Origin: Kingdonia uniflora
Lineage: Eukaryota > Streptophyta > Magnoliopsida > Ranunculales > Circaeasteraceae
DNA: 64,000 nucleotides
NCBI GenBank assembly: GCA_014058105.1
Contig: JACGCM010001011.1
Location: 2,547,501-2,611,500 of the forward strand
Direction: 5' to 3'
Shown here: piece by piece, positions 35,505 through 47,141 of the stretch
How positions within the stretch are numbered: position 1 is the stretch's first letter
How the letters are laid out: each line of letters opens with the position of its first letter
The notes under the pieces: generated by a model
Told to the model about the DNA's origin: nothing
The model's input: only the letters and a program-made list of their open reading frames with translations
Databases searched by the model: none
Translations under genes and position numbers: made by a program

Positions 35505-36059
35505 TGTAATGACCCATATTTAATTATTCCTAATATTCACTCTTAATCCTATTCTTAATCTCATTGGCATATTAGATTCATTTCCATCACGTTAAGTTTC
35601 GCATTCATTTTCCTCATGTACTCTTTCATCCATTCTACTCATCATTTATGCATCCATTTATTATTTTCGGTGGTTTAGTATTAGACTCCTTTAGTAGTTT
35701 TGGGCAGTTCGGAGGTGTTTTGGAGTTAGAGGTAGTTTTGTGGCCTTGGGAGCCTGTAGAAAGTTAGGTAGTGGTATTTATGTGTTGTGTGTGTAATTTG
35801 GGGTGGTTCCGGTGAACTGTTGGAGTGGCTGGTGGATTTTCAGGGTCGCCCGAGGAAAAGATTCTTTTTGGGGGGCTTAGGCGCTATGGTTGCCGAGGGG
35901 CTGTAGAGGTGGTGTGTTCACCTTGGGGAACCGTGGTTGGGTTCGTAGAAGTGTTTCTGTGGTGGTGGAGGTGGTCCGTGAAGTTCCGGGGTGGTCCGTG
36001 GTGTCTCCCGGCAATTCCTTAGCTTTTCTGGTAAGTCCAATTTTAGAACAGACCAATTC

Positions 36060-36182
36060 TGTTCAAACAGGACTTTGTCTGCTCGAACAAGATCTTCCAG
36101 GGACAGTTTTTTTTCATTTCTGCAATATTCTGTTCGAACAAGCCTTGTCCTGTTCGAACAGGATCTTCCCTGTTCGAACAGA
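36060..36182 (+). promoter_or_regulatory. Array of TGTTCGAACA palindromes in the LTR
   Basis: Five copies or near-copies of the 10-bp palindrome TGTTCGAACA lie within about 120 bases, often with AGGATCTTCC between them. The array is retained in the 3' LTR (43506-43608, four copies). It sits just upstream of the TATA box, so it may be an enhancer or a repressor site. Confidence 0.6.
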
Positions 36183-36207
36183 GGCGCGATTTCAGCTGCG
36201 TCTGGGT

Positions 36208-36214
36208 TTATATA
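36208..36214 (+). promoter_or_regulatory. LTR TATA box of chromovirus 2
   Basis: TTATATA in GGGTTTATATACTTC, followed by a CT-rich stretch where plant start sites usually lie. The same motif occurs in the 3' LTR near 43632. Confidence 0.6.
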
Positions 36215-36357
36215 CTTCATTTCTTCACTCCTCTCTTTATTCCTTCACCCTCTCCTCTCCCTAACCTTTTCCTCTCTCCTCCTCACTCCTAATCCAACCT
36301 TCCTCTTCGCTCGCGGATTCTTCCTCAGCTTCGCCGCGATCTCTTCTCCTATCCTCG

Positions 36358-38239
36358 GTAAGTAATTCCCTTATTCCTTTCCGTCAATTCCGCTTGATTT
36401 GGCTTAGGGTTTGATTTCTAGGGTTTGGATTTTATTCTCGTTTCCTTAAATTGTTGGTTGTTTGTTGTTCCTGGTGTGTGTTAGATTGCCAGGCGTTCCA
36501 TTTTCTTATCTGCGGAACGTAGTTGTGTTTCCGGGTTGGTTTTCCGCAAGACTTAGGATTTCCTTCAAGCGAGTTTTCCCTTCATTTCTAAATTCTTCTA
36601 CGAGCTAATAGATGTTGATTAGAGTTGTATTCTGAGCATAGAGGTGTTGTGATCAGTTAGGGCTTATTTTCATATTAATTCTCCGTATAATTGTTAACTC
36701 TTTAGTTACTATAGTTGTATTGGCTTTGGGTTTTGCTAGAAGTTGTTAGTGTAGTTACTAGTAGTTGCATTCTTGTTATTGGGTTCAGTCTTCTAGAGAC
36801 TAAGGTCGTTTAGCTGTGATGACGGTTAGGTTGTTGTTTTATCGGATTAGATGCTGCAACCGAGTCATTGGGCATTTTGCTTAGGATTGTTGTCACGCTC
36901 TTCTGTAGGTGGTTATCCTATAATTGTTTGTTGGGTTCACGGCTGTTACATTGTGATCCTCAGGATCTGTTGCATCTTTTCAAATCATGCAAACTCTTTA
37001 AATTTATCGAGATCGGATACATAACAAAGCTCTACATCGGTTGACCTCCGATAGGATCGCAGGAGTCCTACATCGGGTTGAAATAGTAGGTGGGTCCAGG
37101 ATGGATACTATCATAACTTATAAACCCATCCAGGAGTGTGGGGAAGGTATGAGAAAGTATTTACAATCCGGTACAGAGCTTATCCCTGAGGTTAAAATTC
37201 CTCGGAATGAAATACAGTTCGAACGTTGGCTCCGTGGGTTGAAAAGCCCGAAGCACTTTGATCAAGTGAGTATCCACTAGCTTGGTCGAGCTTGACAAAA
37301 ATTGTACCCATTGTATCCCTTTAACAGATCTCTTTAAGTCAAACATGCTAGCAGTTGATCAACCATTAATTATTATAATAGGATTGCATCACATTTTCAA
37401 CATCAACTCATTTAGCATTTAGAACTTAGCACATATCACATCATTGGCATATCATTGCATCTTTCCCACATTGTCACATTCCCTCCTTTTCTTATATTCC
37501 TTATTCTTACTCTGGTTACTCTTATATTTCCTTTCTGTTCTTACTACTCAGTTACTTGGATAATGAATCTATTAGTTACTATTATTCTACTTTAACTTAC
37601 TCTATCTGTTTCACTTCACTCTCTTTATCGGTATTTGTTTACTAGTATGTTATTTAGACTTGTTGAGTATTCAGTGAACCGTGGTTTTTCTCACTCTTGC
37701 ATTGTTTCCCCCCTTTCAGAGGTTGAGTAGATTGAGTTGCTGAGAGCCTCAGTAGTGTTTGGAGCAGTTGACACTGCCGACCAATTTTAGTTTAGACTTT
37801 TGTTGTTATCTCAGCGTATGTTGCTGTACCTTATTTTGGACATTGTATATATTTCTGTCAGATATGTATATATGTTTTTCGCTTCCACTATGTTATTATT
37901 TTATTTCTTTACTATGATGATTATTGCTATATGTGAATAGCCGAGCCAGAATTTGCCTACGGCTTGGCTATTTATGGGGAAGAATCTTTGGATTCTCCGA
38001 CCTGCACTACTTAGAATCTAGTAATTGGTTAAGCTACCGATTACCGGATTTTGGGGCGTGACAGACTTGGTATCAGAGCGTGAGGTAAATCCTTATCTCT
38101 GTTATTGCAAATCACATGACGAGTTACTCTTTATACGGAGTTAGGATCGATTCTTTTCGGATTTTCATATTTATCGAATTCCTTTCCTATTCTAATCCTT
38201 CCCTATCCGTTCTGAGTTATATTTCCTTATTCATAACAG
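36358..38239 (+). other. Candidate leader intron of chromovirus 2
   Basis: Donor CTCG|GTAAGTAATTCCC in the LTR and acceptor TTATTCATAACAG|ATG at gag, behind a long pyrimidine-rich tract. The donor is conserved in the 3' LTR (43784) and in chromovirus 1. The intron would include the PBS and several upstream ATGs. This is an inference from sequence only. Confidence 0.5.
38068..38079 (+). promoter_or_regulatory. Primer-binding site of chromovirus 2 (tRNA-iMet type)
   Basis: TGGTATCAGAGC four bases after the LTR end, the same spacing as in chromovirus 1. Confidence 0.96.
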
Positions 38240-39480
38240 ATGGTCAGAGGTGGCAGAGGCAGAGGTCGGGCTTGAACCCGTGGGGGTATCCGAGGAGGTG
38301 TTCGTCAGGGTTTGCGCAGTGGTGTAGTGGCTGATGAGCCAGTAGTCAGTCAGGAGAGTTCAGGGTCCATTCCGATCCTGCTGACTGAGCCGATAGTTTC
38401 TGAGGCTGGGGTTAGTGTGAGAGTAGCAGGGGTATAGCTTCATCAGGGTACCTTACCTACTCCAGTGCTTCCGGGGCACCCAGAAGTTTTACCAGTACCA
38501 ACAGCTTCAGGTGTTTCAGCCGAGATGAGACAGTTTATGGAGAGTTTTGTCGCTTCCTTTCAGCAGGATAGGAGCCCAGTGCACAGGGAGCACAGTTACT
38601 TAGAGCATCTTCAGAGGTACAAACTCCCTACATTTCTGGCACGTTGATTCCTTCAGAGGCCGAGACTTGGTTCAGGTCTATAGAGAAGACCTTGGACGCG
38701 ATGAAGTGTCCCGACGATCAGCGGGTGACACTTGCAGCTTACCTACTTTAGGGCGAGGCAGATTATTGGTGGGATATGGCCAAGAAGACAGTTTTAGAGT
38801 GTCCTATTCTTTGGTCATCATTCCAGGAGCATTTCTTCGATCAGTACTTCCCTCAGAGCTACAGGAACGCCTACATTTCAGAGTTCTACGCACTTGAGCA
38901 GAGTGATATGAGTATTGCTGGGTATGAACAACGATTTAACGAGTTATCTCGTTACGTTCTGTTCATTGTTGATGACGAGGAGCAGAGGAGGATGAAGTTC
39001 CTAAAGGGACTTTGTCCATATTTTAGGAGGTTCTTGATTACTTCTGGTGCCAGTACATATAGAGAGGTTTTGTCTAAAGCTTTGGCTTTAGAGTATAACA
39101 ATACCGAGGATCGCAAGTCCAAGGACTTGAGGGACCAGCAGAGGTAAGACCAAAGACCCGATAAGGGCAAGGCAGTCCAGACGCAGCATACTAACTTGGG
39201 TTCGAAGAGGCTGAGGTTTGAGAGTACTCCAGCTAGAGTTGTGGGCGGACAGTATTTTGAGAGAGCACAGTTTGCTTCAAGTCAGTTTGGAATTGCTGGG
39301 AGTCGGGGAACGTCAAGCAGCAATGTCCTAAACCAGTCAGAGGACCGCAGCCACAGAGGCAGTTTCAGAGTCCAGTTGGTTTTCAGCCGCGACCGCAACA
39401 GATTTAGCAGTTTCCGTAGCGACAGTTCCAGGGTCCTCAGGGCAGGCAGATAGTTCTAGGACCTCAGGGTGTTCAGATGC
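38240..39480 (+). pseudogene. Chromovirus 2 gag
   Basis: The start at 38240 (MVRGGRGRGRA) is chosen because it directly follows the acceptor-like CAG and matches the Arg/Gly start of the sister element. A TGA follows at about 38273. The capsid region runs through 38465-38647 and 38776-39147, with FFDQYFPQSYRNAYISEFY and YEQRFNELSRY, and stops at about 38436, 38645 and 38752. A Gln/Arg-rich tail follows. The CCHC knuckle expected near 39300-39350 could not be found, so it is lost or shifted. Confidence 0.88.
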
Positions 39481-39524
39481 CACATCATCCAATGTAGCAA
39501 GGGCAGGACCGCAGACAGAGAAGG

Positions 39525-40043
39525 ATGTACGCAGTGGGGAGGCGAGGTGCTCGCACCGCTTTACCTGTGGTGGAAGGTACGATCCGTATTTCTTCATCAC
39601 CAGCTCATGTCCTTTTCGATTCTGGTGCATCACATTCATTCATCGCATCTGCATTCCTCTGCATTATTGGCTTTGAGTCTTCTTTATTGATAGATGAGGT
39701 TTTCGTGGGTACTCCTTTAGATTCTTCGGTGTCCATCTCACGTATATGTAGAGATTGCCCGATAGTTGTTTGTGGTCGTATCCTCTCAGCAGACCTATTA
39801 GTTTTGCCGATGCATGAGCTTGACATCATCCTAGGCATGGATTGGTTGTCGACACACTGGGCCACTTTAGATTGCTTCGAGAAGATGGCTACCTTTCGTA
39901 TTCCCAGCGAGAGGCGCTTCGTATTCTCTAGTTCGAAACCTGTGCGGACAAGAAATGACTTACTAGCCTTCTTAGAGTTAGAGTCCTCAGACGTGGATGT
40001 CAGCTCTATTCCGGTAGTTTGTGATTTTTCTGGCATGTTCTAG
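39525..40043 (+). pseudogene. Chromovirus 2 aspartic protease
   Basis: Retroviral protease with an intact active-site box LFDSGASHSFIA and the second box DIILGMDWLSTH. The upstream boundary is in an overlapping frame with the gag tail. It ends at a TAG (40041-40043) in place of the sense codon expected before QIPGLPP. It cuts the Gag-Pol polyprotein. Confidence 0.92.
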
Positions 40044-41520
40044 CAGATTCCCGGGTTACCGCCGACAGGAGCGATTGACTTTGGCTTAGATCTTGTTCCG
40101 GGTACAGCACCGATTTCGAAGGCACCGTATCGTATGGCACCTGTTAAGTTGAAAGAGCTGAAGGATCAGATTTCCGAGTTGATGAATCAGGGTTTCATTC
40201 GACCGAGTACATCACCGTGGGGAGCTCCGGTTTTGTTCACAAAGAAGAAGGACGGTTTGATACGTTTGTGTATAGACTACCGCGAGTTGAACAAAGTCAC
40301 GATCAAGAACAAATATCCGTTGTCGAGGATCGAGGACTTGTTTGACCAGCTTCGAGGAGCGCAGTTCTTTTCGAAGATTGATCTTTGATCAAGATACCAC
40401 CAACTGAAGATCAGGGCAGCTGCCGTGTCAAGGACAACTTTTCGGACTCGTTACGAACACTATGAGTTTCGGGTAATGCCGTTCGGTTTGATGAACGCTC
40501 CCGCAGCCTTTATGGACTTGATGAACCTTGTTTTCAGCTCTTTTCTTGACCGGTTCGTCATTGTGTTCGTCGACGACATATTGATCTATTCGAAAATAGA
40601 GGTAGAGCACGAGGAACATTTGAGGATTGCTTTACAGACCTTGTGGGAGAACGCACTATTTGCTAAGTTTGAAAAGTGTGAGTTTTGGCAGCAGGAGGTG
40701 AAATTCCTAGGGCACGTGGTGTATAAGTATGGAATTGTAGTAGATCCTTCCAAGGTTGCAGCAGTCGCGGATTGGGCACAGCCGACGAGTGTTACCGAGA
40801 TTCACAGTTTTCTGGGTTTAGCGGGTTACTATCGTAGATTTATCAAGGGGTTTTCGCGGATTGCAGCTCCTTTGACTCGTTTGACACAGAAGGACGTTCG
40901 GTTCATTTGGGATGACCGATGTACTTCAACTTTCACCAAGTTGAAGAGCAGATTGACGATAGCACCAGTTTTGATCGTTCTATCCAGTGGGTAGAGATAT
41001 AGAGTATACAGTGATGCATCGCTTAGTGGGCTTGGTTACATTTTGATGTAAGAGGGCAAGGTGGTGGCTTACGCTTCGAGACAACTTAAGGTACATGAGA
41101 GAAATTATCCTACTCATGACCTCGAGTTGGCAGCAGTGGTTTATGCGCTGAAGATCTGGAGACACTACTTATACGGGGAGAGGTTCGAGCTCTTTTCTGA
41201 TCACAAGAGTTTGCGGCATATTTTCTCGCAGAAGTAGCTGAACATGAGACAACGTAGGTGGATGGAATTTCTGAAGGACTATGATGTAGATTGGCAGTAT
41301 CATCTGGGGAAGGCAAACGTGGTGGCCGACGCTTTGAGCCGTTTACCTTGGGGATTGCTTGCATGTCTGATGATTCGTGAGTGGACGATGCTTGGTGATA
41401 TCGCGGAGTTCGGGTTGACTATGAGTTCACAGACTACGGGTGGCCTTATTGCAAATCTGAGAGTTCAGCCTTCTTTGATTTCTCAGATTATGGAGGTGCA
41501 GCAGCAGGACGATAGATTAT
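40044..41520 (+). pseudogene. Chromovirus 2 reverse transcriptase and RNase H
   Basis: RT at 40134-40994: [37 protein letters not shown], a TGA at about 40386 within KIDLRSGYHQ, then [14 protein letters not shown] and the catalytic FVDDILIYS box. RNase H at about 40995-41340: YSDASLSGLGY, a TAA near 41048, [19 protein letters not shown] and [12 protein letters not shown], a TAG at about 41236, and the exit motif [11 protein letters not shown]. Residue order and catalytic motifs are well kept. Only four or five stops separate it from an open frame, which I only describe. Confidence 0.95.
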
Positions 41521-42545
41521 AGTCTTGGGCTTCAGACGACACCCGACCTGATTGGACAGCTAGTTCAGATGGCAGCATCAGATACAGGGGCATATTATGC
41601 ATGCCAGATTCTGAGGTACTGAAATGTGAGGTTCTGAGTGAGGCTCATGGTTCAAGATATACTATCCATCCAAGCAGTACGAAGATGTACCAGGACCTGA
41701 TGAGACATTTTTGGTGGGACAACATGAAGCACGAGATAGCTGATTTTGTTTCCAAATGTCTTACTTGCCAGCAGGTGAAGGTCGAGCATCAAAAATTGGC
41801 AGGACAGCTTAAACCCTTACTTATTCCGGAGTGGAAATGGGAGCATGTGATGATGGACTTCATATCGGGTTTACCGCGGACGAAGAAGCTACATGATTAT
41901 ATTCGGGTGATTGTGGACCGGCTAACCAAATCGGCGCATTTTATTCTGGCTCGCATGACGTTCACAGTGGATGAGTTGAGCAGGATATATGTGAGGGAAA
42001 TTGTTCGCTTACACGGGTATCCAGTATCGATAGTGTCAGATAGAGATGCCAGGTTTACCGTAAAATTTTGGCAGAGTTTTCAACGAGCTATGGATACTAG
42101 ACTGGATTTCAGTACAGCATTTCACCCTCAGGCCGACGGTCAGATAGAGCGAGTTAACCAGATCCTTGAGAATATGCTTCGAGCTTGTGTTTTGGACTTC
42201 AAGGGCAGCTGGGACGAGTACTTACCTTGGGCGGAGTTCGCATACAACAACAGCTTTCAGTCGAGCATCGAGATGGCACCATACGAGGCTTTATATGATA
42301 GACCATGCAGATCACCTTTGAGTTGGGCAGAGGTTGGCGAACAAAGTTTACTGGGGCCAGACTTAGTTCGGGAGACCACAGAGGCAATTACTATTATCAG
42401 AGATCGACTACGTACAGCTCAGAGCCGACAGAAGAGTTACGCGGACATCCATAAGAAACCGTTAGGGTTTCGGATCGGAGATCATGTTTTGCTGAAGATT
42501 TCACCGATGAAGAGCGTGATGCATTTCAGTAAGAAGGGGAAGTGA
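41521..42545 (+). pseudogene. Chromovirus 2 integrase
   Basis: 314-codon open piece from 41601: H2C2 region with CLTCQQVK, then VMMDFISGLPRTKK, VSIVSDRDARF and DGQIERVNQILE. All three catalytic acidic positions of the D,D-35-E core are therefore present, unlike chromovirus 1. The C-terminal part has RIGDHVLLKISPMK. A TAG at 41521-41523 precedes it and a TGA at 42543 ends it. It inserts the element DNA. Confidence 0.95.
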
Positions 42546-42896
42546 GCTCCGAGATATATTGGGCCGTTTGAGATTCTGGATAGAGTTGGAGAGTTAGCGT
42601 ACCGGTTAGCATTACCGTCGTATCTGAGCAGAGTTCACAGCGTCTTCCACATTTCTATGTTGAGGAAGTACGAGCGGGATCCTACTTACGTGATTGATTG
42701 GGGACCAATAGAGGTTCAGGGCAATGCCTCGTATATTGAACATCCAGAGTACATTTTGGATCGAGAGGAGAAAGTTCTTCGTAGCAAGGTTATTCCGTTT
42801 GTGAGAGTCCAGTGGAGTCACCATGGACCAGAGGAGGCTACCTGGGAGTTAGAGGCCGATGTGAGGAGATACTATCGGCATTTAATCTCAGGCTGA
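42546..42896 (+). pseudogene. Chromovirus 2 chromodomain-like C-terminus
   Basis: Starts after the TGA with GPFEILDRVGELAYRLALP, then MLRKYERDPTYVIDW and a chromodomain-like VQWSHHGPEEATWELEADVR end. The pattern (ATWE, no extra aromatic residues) is of the Tekay/Del type. It guides integration towards heterochromatin in this lineage. Confidence 0.9.
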
Positions 42897-42928
42897 GGTA
42901 TGTGTTTAATTTCGATGACGAAATTTTC

Positions 42929-42944
42929 TTTTAGGAGGGTAGAT
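42929..42944 (+). other. Polypurine tract of chromovirus 2
   Basis: TTTTAGGAGGGTAGAT directly before the 3' LTR start TGTAATG. Confidence 0.8.
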
Positions 42945-45492
42945 TGTAATGACCCGTATTTAATTATTCCTAATATTCACTCTTAATCCTATTCTTAATC
43001 TTATTGGCGTATTAGATTCCTTTCCTTCACGCTAAGTTCCGCATTCATTTTCCATATGTACTCTTTCATCCATTCTACTCATCCGTTATGCATCCATTTA
43101 TTCCTTTCGGTGGTTTAGTATTAGACACCTTTAGTAGTTTTGGACAGTTCGGAGGTGTTTTGGAGTTAGAGGTGGTTTTGTGGCCTTGAGAGCCTGTATA
43201 AAGTTTGGTAGTGGTATTTATGTATTGTGTGTGTGATTTGGGGTGGTTCCGGTGAACCGTTCGAGTGGCCGGTGGATTTCTGGGGTCGCCCGAGGAAAAG
43301 ATTCCCTTTTGGGGGATTAGGCATTTTGGTTGCCGAGGGGCGGTAGAGGTGGTGTGTTCACCTTGGGGAACCTTGGTTGAGTTCGTAGAAGTGTTTGTGT
43401 GGTGGAGATGGTCTGTGGAATTTTGGGGTGCCCGGGGTGGTCCGTGGTGTCTCCCAGCAATTCCTTAGCTTTTCTTGTAAGTCCAGTTTTTGAACATACC
43501 AGTTCTGTTCGAACAGGACTTTGTCTGTTCGAACAGGATCATCCAGGGACAGTTTTCTTTCATTCTTGAAACATTATGTTCGAACAAGCCTTGTCCTGTT
43601 CGAACAGGGGCGCGATTTCAGCTGCGTCTGTGTTTATATACTTCATTTCTTCACTCTTTTCTTCACTCCATCACTCTTTCCTCTTCCTAACCTTTTCCTC
43701 TCTCCTCCTCACTCCTAATCCAACCTTCCTCTTTGCTCGCGGATTCTTCCTCAGCTTCGCCGCGATCTCTTCTCCTATCCTCGGTAAGTAATTCCCTTAT
43801 TCTTTTCCGTTTCCGCTTGATTTGGCTTAGGGTTTGATTTCTAAGGTTTGGATTTTATTCTCGTTTCCTTAAATTGTTGGTTGTTGGTTGTTTGTTGTTC
43901 CTGGTGTGTGCTAGATTACCAGGCGTTCCATTTGCTTTTCCGCGGATCGTAGTTGGGTTTCCGAGTTAGTTTTCCGCAGGACTCGGGATTTCCTTCAGGC
44001 GTGTTTTCCCTTCATTTCTAAATTCCTCTACTAGCTAATAGATGTTGATTAGAGTAGTACTCTGAGCATAGAGGTGTTGTGATCAGTTAGGGTTTATTTT
44101 TATATTACTTCTCTGTATAATTGTTAACTTTTTAGTTACTATAGTTGTATTGGCTTTGGGTTTAGCTAGAAGTTGTTAGTGTAGTTACTAATAGTTGCAT
44201 TCTTTATGTTGGGCTCAGTCTTCTAGAGACTAAGGTTGTTTAATTGTGATGACGGTTAGGTTGCTGTTTCATCGGTTTAGATGGTGGAACAGAGTTATTG
44301 GGCATTTTGTTTAGGATTGTTGCTACGCTCTTCTGTAGGTGGTTATCCTATAATTGTTTGTTGGGTTCACGGCTGTTACATTGTGATCCTCGGGATCTGT
44401 TGCATCTTTTCAAATCATGCAAACTCTTTTAACTTATTGAAATCGGATACATAATAAAGCTTTACGTCGCTTAACCTGCGATAGGATCGCAGGAGTCCTA
44501 CATCAGGTTAAAATAGTAAGTGGGTCCAGGATGGATACTAGCATACCCTATAAACCCATCCGGGTGTGTGGGAAGGTATGAGAAAGTATTTACAATCCGG
44601 TACAGGGATTATCCTTGAGGTTAAAATTCCTCAGAATGAAATACAGTTCGGACGTTGGCTCCGTGGGTTGAAAATCCCGAAGCACTTTGATCAAGTGAGT
44701 ATCCACTAGCTTGGTCGAGCTTGACAAAAATCGTACCAATTGTATCCCTTTAACAGATCTCTTTAAGTCAAACATGCTAGCAGTTGATCAACCATTAATT
44801 ATTATAATAGGATTGCATCACATTTTCAACATCAACTCATTTAGCATTTAGAACTTAGCACATATCACATCATTGGCATATCATTGCATCTTTCCCACAT
44901 TGTCACATTCCCTCCTTTTCTTATATTCCTTATTCTTACTCTGGTTACTCTTATATTTTCTTTCTGTTCTTACTACTCAGTTACTTGGATAATGATTCTA
45001 TTAGTTACTATTATTCTACTTTAACTTACTCTATCTGTTTCACTTCACTCTCTTTATCGGTATCTGTTTACTAGTATGTTATTTAGACTTGTTGAGTATT
45101 CAGTGAACCGTGGTTTTTCTCACTCTTGCATTGTTTCCCCCCTTTCAGAGGTTGAGTAGATTGAGTTGCTGAGAGCCTCAGTAGTGTTTGGAGCAGTTGA
45201 CACTGCCGACCAGTTTTAGTTTAGACTTTTGTTGTTATCTCAGCGTATGTTGTTGTACCTTATTATGGACATTGTATATATTTCTGTCAGATATGTATAT
45301 ATGTTTTTCGCTTCCGCTATGTTGTTATTTCATTTCTTTACTCTGATGATTATTGCTATATGTGAATAGCCGAGCTAGAATTTGTCTACGGCTTGGCTAT
45401 TTGTGGGGTAGAATCTTTGGATTCCCCGACCTGCACTACTTAGAATCTAGTAATTGGTCAAGCTACCGATTACCGGATTTTGGGGCGTGACA
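42945..45492 (+). repeat. 3' LTR of chromovirus 2
   Basis: 2548 bases, ends TGTAATGACC and GGCGTGACA; collinear with 35505-38063. Confidence 0.97.
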
Positions 45493-45634
45493 CAACCCTT
45501 TTTGAGCAGATCATGCATCAATTTTTGAAGATATATGATGACGCGTTCTGAAGATCTTCTTCCTATGATAAACAAGTAAGAAGTAATCAGGTTCAGTTAA
45601 TCTTATTTTCCTTCTTGAACTGATCATAAATAAA

Positions 45635-47141
45635 TCAATCTTTTTCCAAATAATCAAGGCAAGAACACATGCCTCCCATAAAATGGTGGAACCTACTGCC
45701 ATCTCTCACTATAATCTCCCTCTCAAAAACCTTAGAGATTATCTTACAAACCTCATGGAAATCCCCACAAACTCTTAAATTTTTCACAACCCGGATACAG
45801 CTCCCGACATCCATCACCAAAAATCCAAAAGCAATGGTTAGTCTTCACTATGCTCTCAAATGACATTTTCCTTTTCCTCCTCTGATATATCATGCAACAC
45901 TGGTGAAATATCTAGAGCATACCCAGCCAATAACAATCGGCTTTCAATCTCTTTAAGTTTATCGTAAATCTTGGATGACCGCTCGTGGTCTCTATCCCCT
46001 GCAATGAACTTATGAGTCTTCCCTTCAGCTTTAATCAAGCTCTATCCTGTAACTTTAGTTGCACCCCAGTCAACCATTAATCTCCTAACCCGTATAACAT
46101 CTCCCCATTTCTTTGATTTGGCATAAATATTAGCTAAAAGGACGTAATTTCCATCAAACGTAGGATCCAGTTGAATTACTTTTTCCCCAATAGTTTTACC
46201 TAATTCTACTAACCCGTGAATCTTACATGCAGCCAACAATGTAGCCCATACTACAGGGTCTGGTTTAATCAACATCTTCTCAATCAACCCAAGACCCTCA
46301 CTTACAAAACCTTCACGGCCCAAGAGATCAACCATACGCCCATAATGCTCCATCTCTGGCTCAATACCATAAATCTCTCTAATCAACTTGAAGTAATACC
46401 TCCAGTCATTAGCAAGCCCTGCTTTACTACAGGCATTCAAAATCCCAGCAAAGGTAACATTAGTTGGAGAGAGTCCTTCTCTAATGAACATTTTAAACAA
46501 CTAAACAGCTTCCTTTCCAAAGCCGTGCATAGCCCAACCGCTAATCATGACATTCCACTCCCAAACATCGCTACGGGGAATCTCACTGAACACTTTCTTG
46601 GAGATTTCGATGCATCTACTTTTTGCATACATGTCAATTAAACCTGCACCAATGCTAACACTCATAGTAAACTTCACTGAGTTCATACTGGAGTGAACAA
46701 ATTGTCCTTGCTCGAGCAAACCCATTTAAGTACACGCTGAAAGAGTCGTAACAAATATAACCTCGTTAAACTTGATCCCTTTTTCCCTCATCTCTCTAAA
46801 ACACTTTAAACCCGTCTCGAATTCCCCCCCCCCCCTTGAACATTACCCATTATCATTGTACTCCACCAGATAACATCTCTCTCGGGCATTTCTTCAAACA
46901 AATCCTCCATCACATCAATCCGCTCATCTCCAGCATAAGTAGCTAAAATCATATTCCAAGTGAGTACATCACGACATTGAGGACATTCATCAAACACCCA
47001 TCTCGACTTATCAGTTTCACAATAAGCAGGGCGAAATGAATTAAAGAATTCTGTATACTTTACAAAACTATCATTGTAAAGTTCAAATTTCAGAGCATGG
47101 GCAGAGGGAGGAAATACAGACGAACATGTTGCATGTCCCAT
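45635..47141 (-). pseudogene. PPR-DYW protein pseudogene (captured fragment)
   Basis: On the minus strand, PPR repeats (47141-46806; 46725-46501; 46500-46042) are followed by E/E+ motifs (KTHKFIAGDRDHERSSKIYDK) and a DYW-like domain (45820-45635) reading [20 protein letters not shown] and [16 protein letters not shown]. The domain has the CSC motif but Leu in place of the final Trp. The zinc/deaminase HxE region upstream is missing or broken around 45830-45860. Intact members edit C to U in plastid or mitochondrial RNA. Stops at about 46500, 46040 and 45857 and a poly-C tract at 46828-46838 break it. The chromovirus 2 insertion lies just beyond its 3' end. Confidence 0.85.

Larger units (their letters stand above)
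35505..38063 (+). repeat. 5' LTR of chromovirus 2
   Basis: 2559 bases, TGTAATGACC...GGGCGTGACA. ORFs inside (e.g. 35825-36022, 35890-36264, 37041-37280) recur in the 3' LTR with different lengths and are not genes. Promoter elements lie at 36060-36214. Confidence 0.97.
35505..45492 (+). mobile_element. Full-length Ty3/gypsy chromovirus 2 (Tekay/Del-like)
   Basis: Complete element: 5' LTR 35505-38063, PBS 38068-38079, gag-protease-RT-RNase H-integrase-chromodomain, polypurine tract, 3' LTR 42945-45492, and a perfect 5-bp target duplication CAACC (35500-35504 and 45493-45497). The coding part is less decayed than in chromovirus 1 but has several stops. The two LTRs show about nine differences in their first ~110 aligned bases, so insertion is not very recent. 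The long LTRs, the chromodomain-like tail and FVDD-type RT suggest Tekay/Del. Confidence 0.97.

Noticed and set aside
35825..36365. ORFs inside the chromovirus 2 LTR as genes
   Set aside because: They overlap in several frames and include the palindrome array. Their counterparts in the other LTR (43265-43791) have different lengths, so there is no coding constraint.
39337..40036. Long minus-strand ORFs opposite the protease of chromovirus 2
   Set aside because: They are shadows of the plus-strand protease frame, which has clear family motifs.
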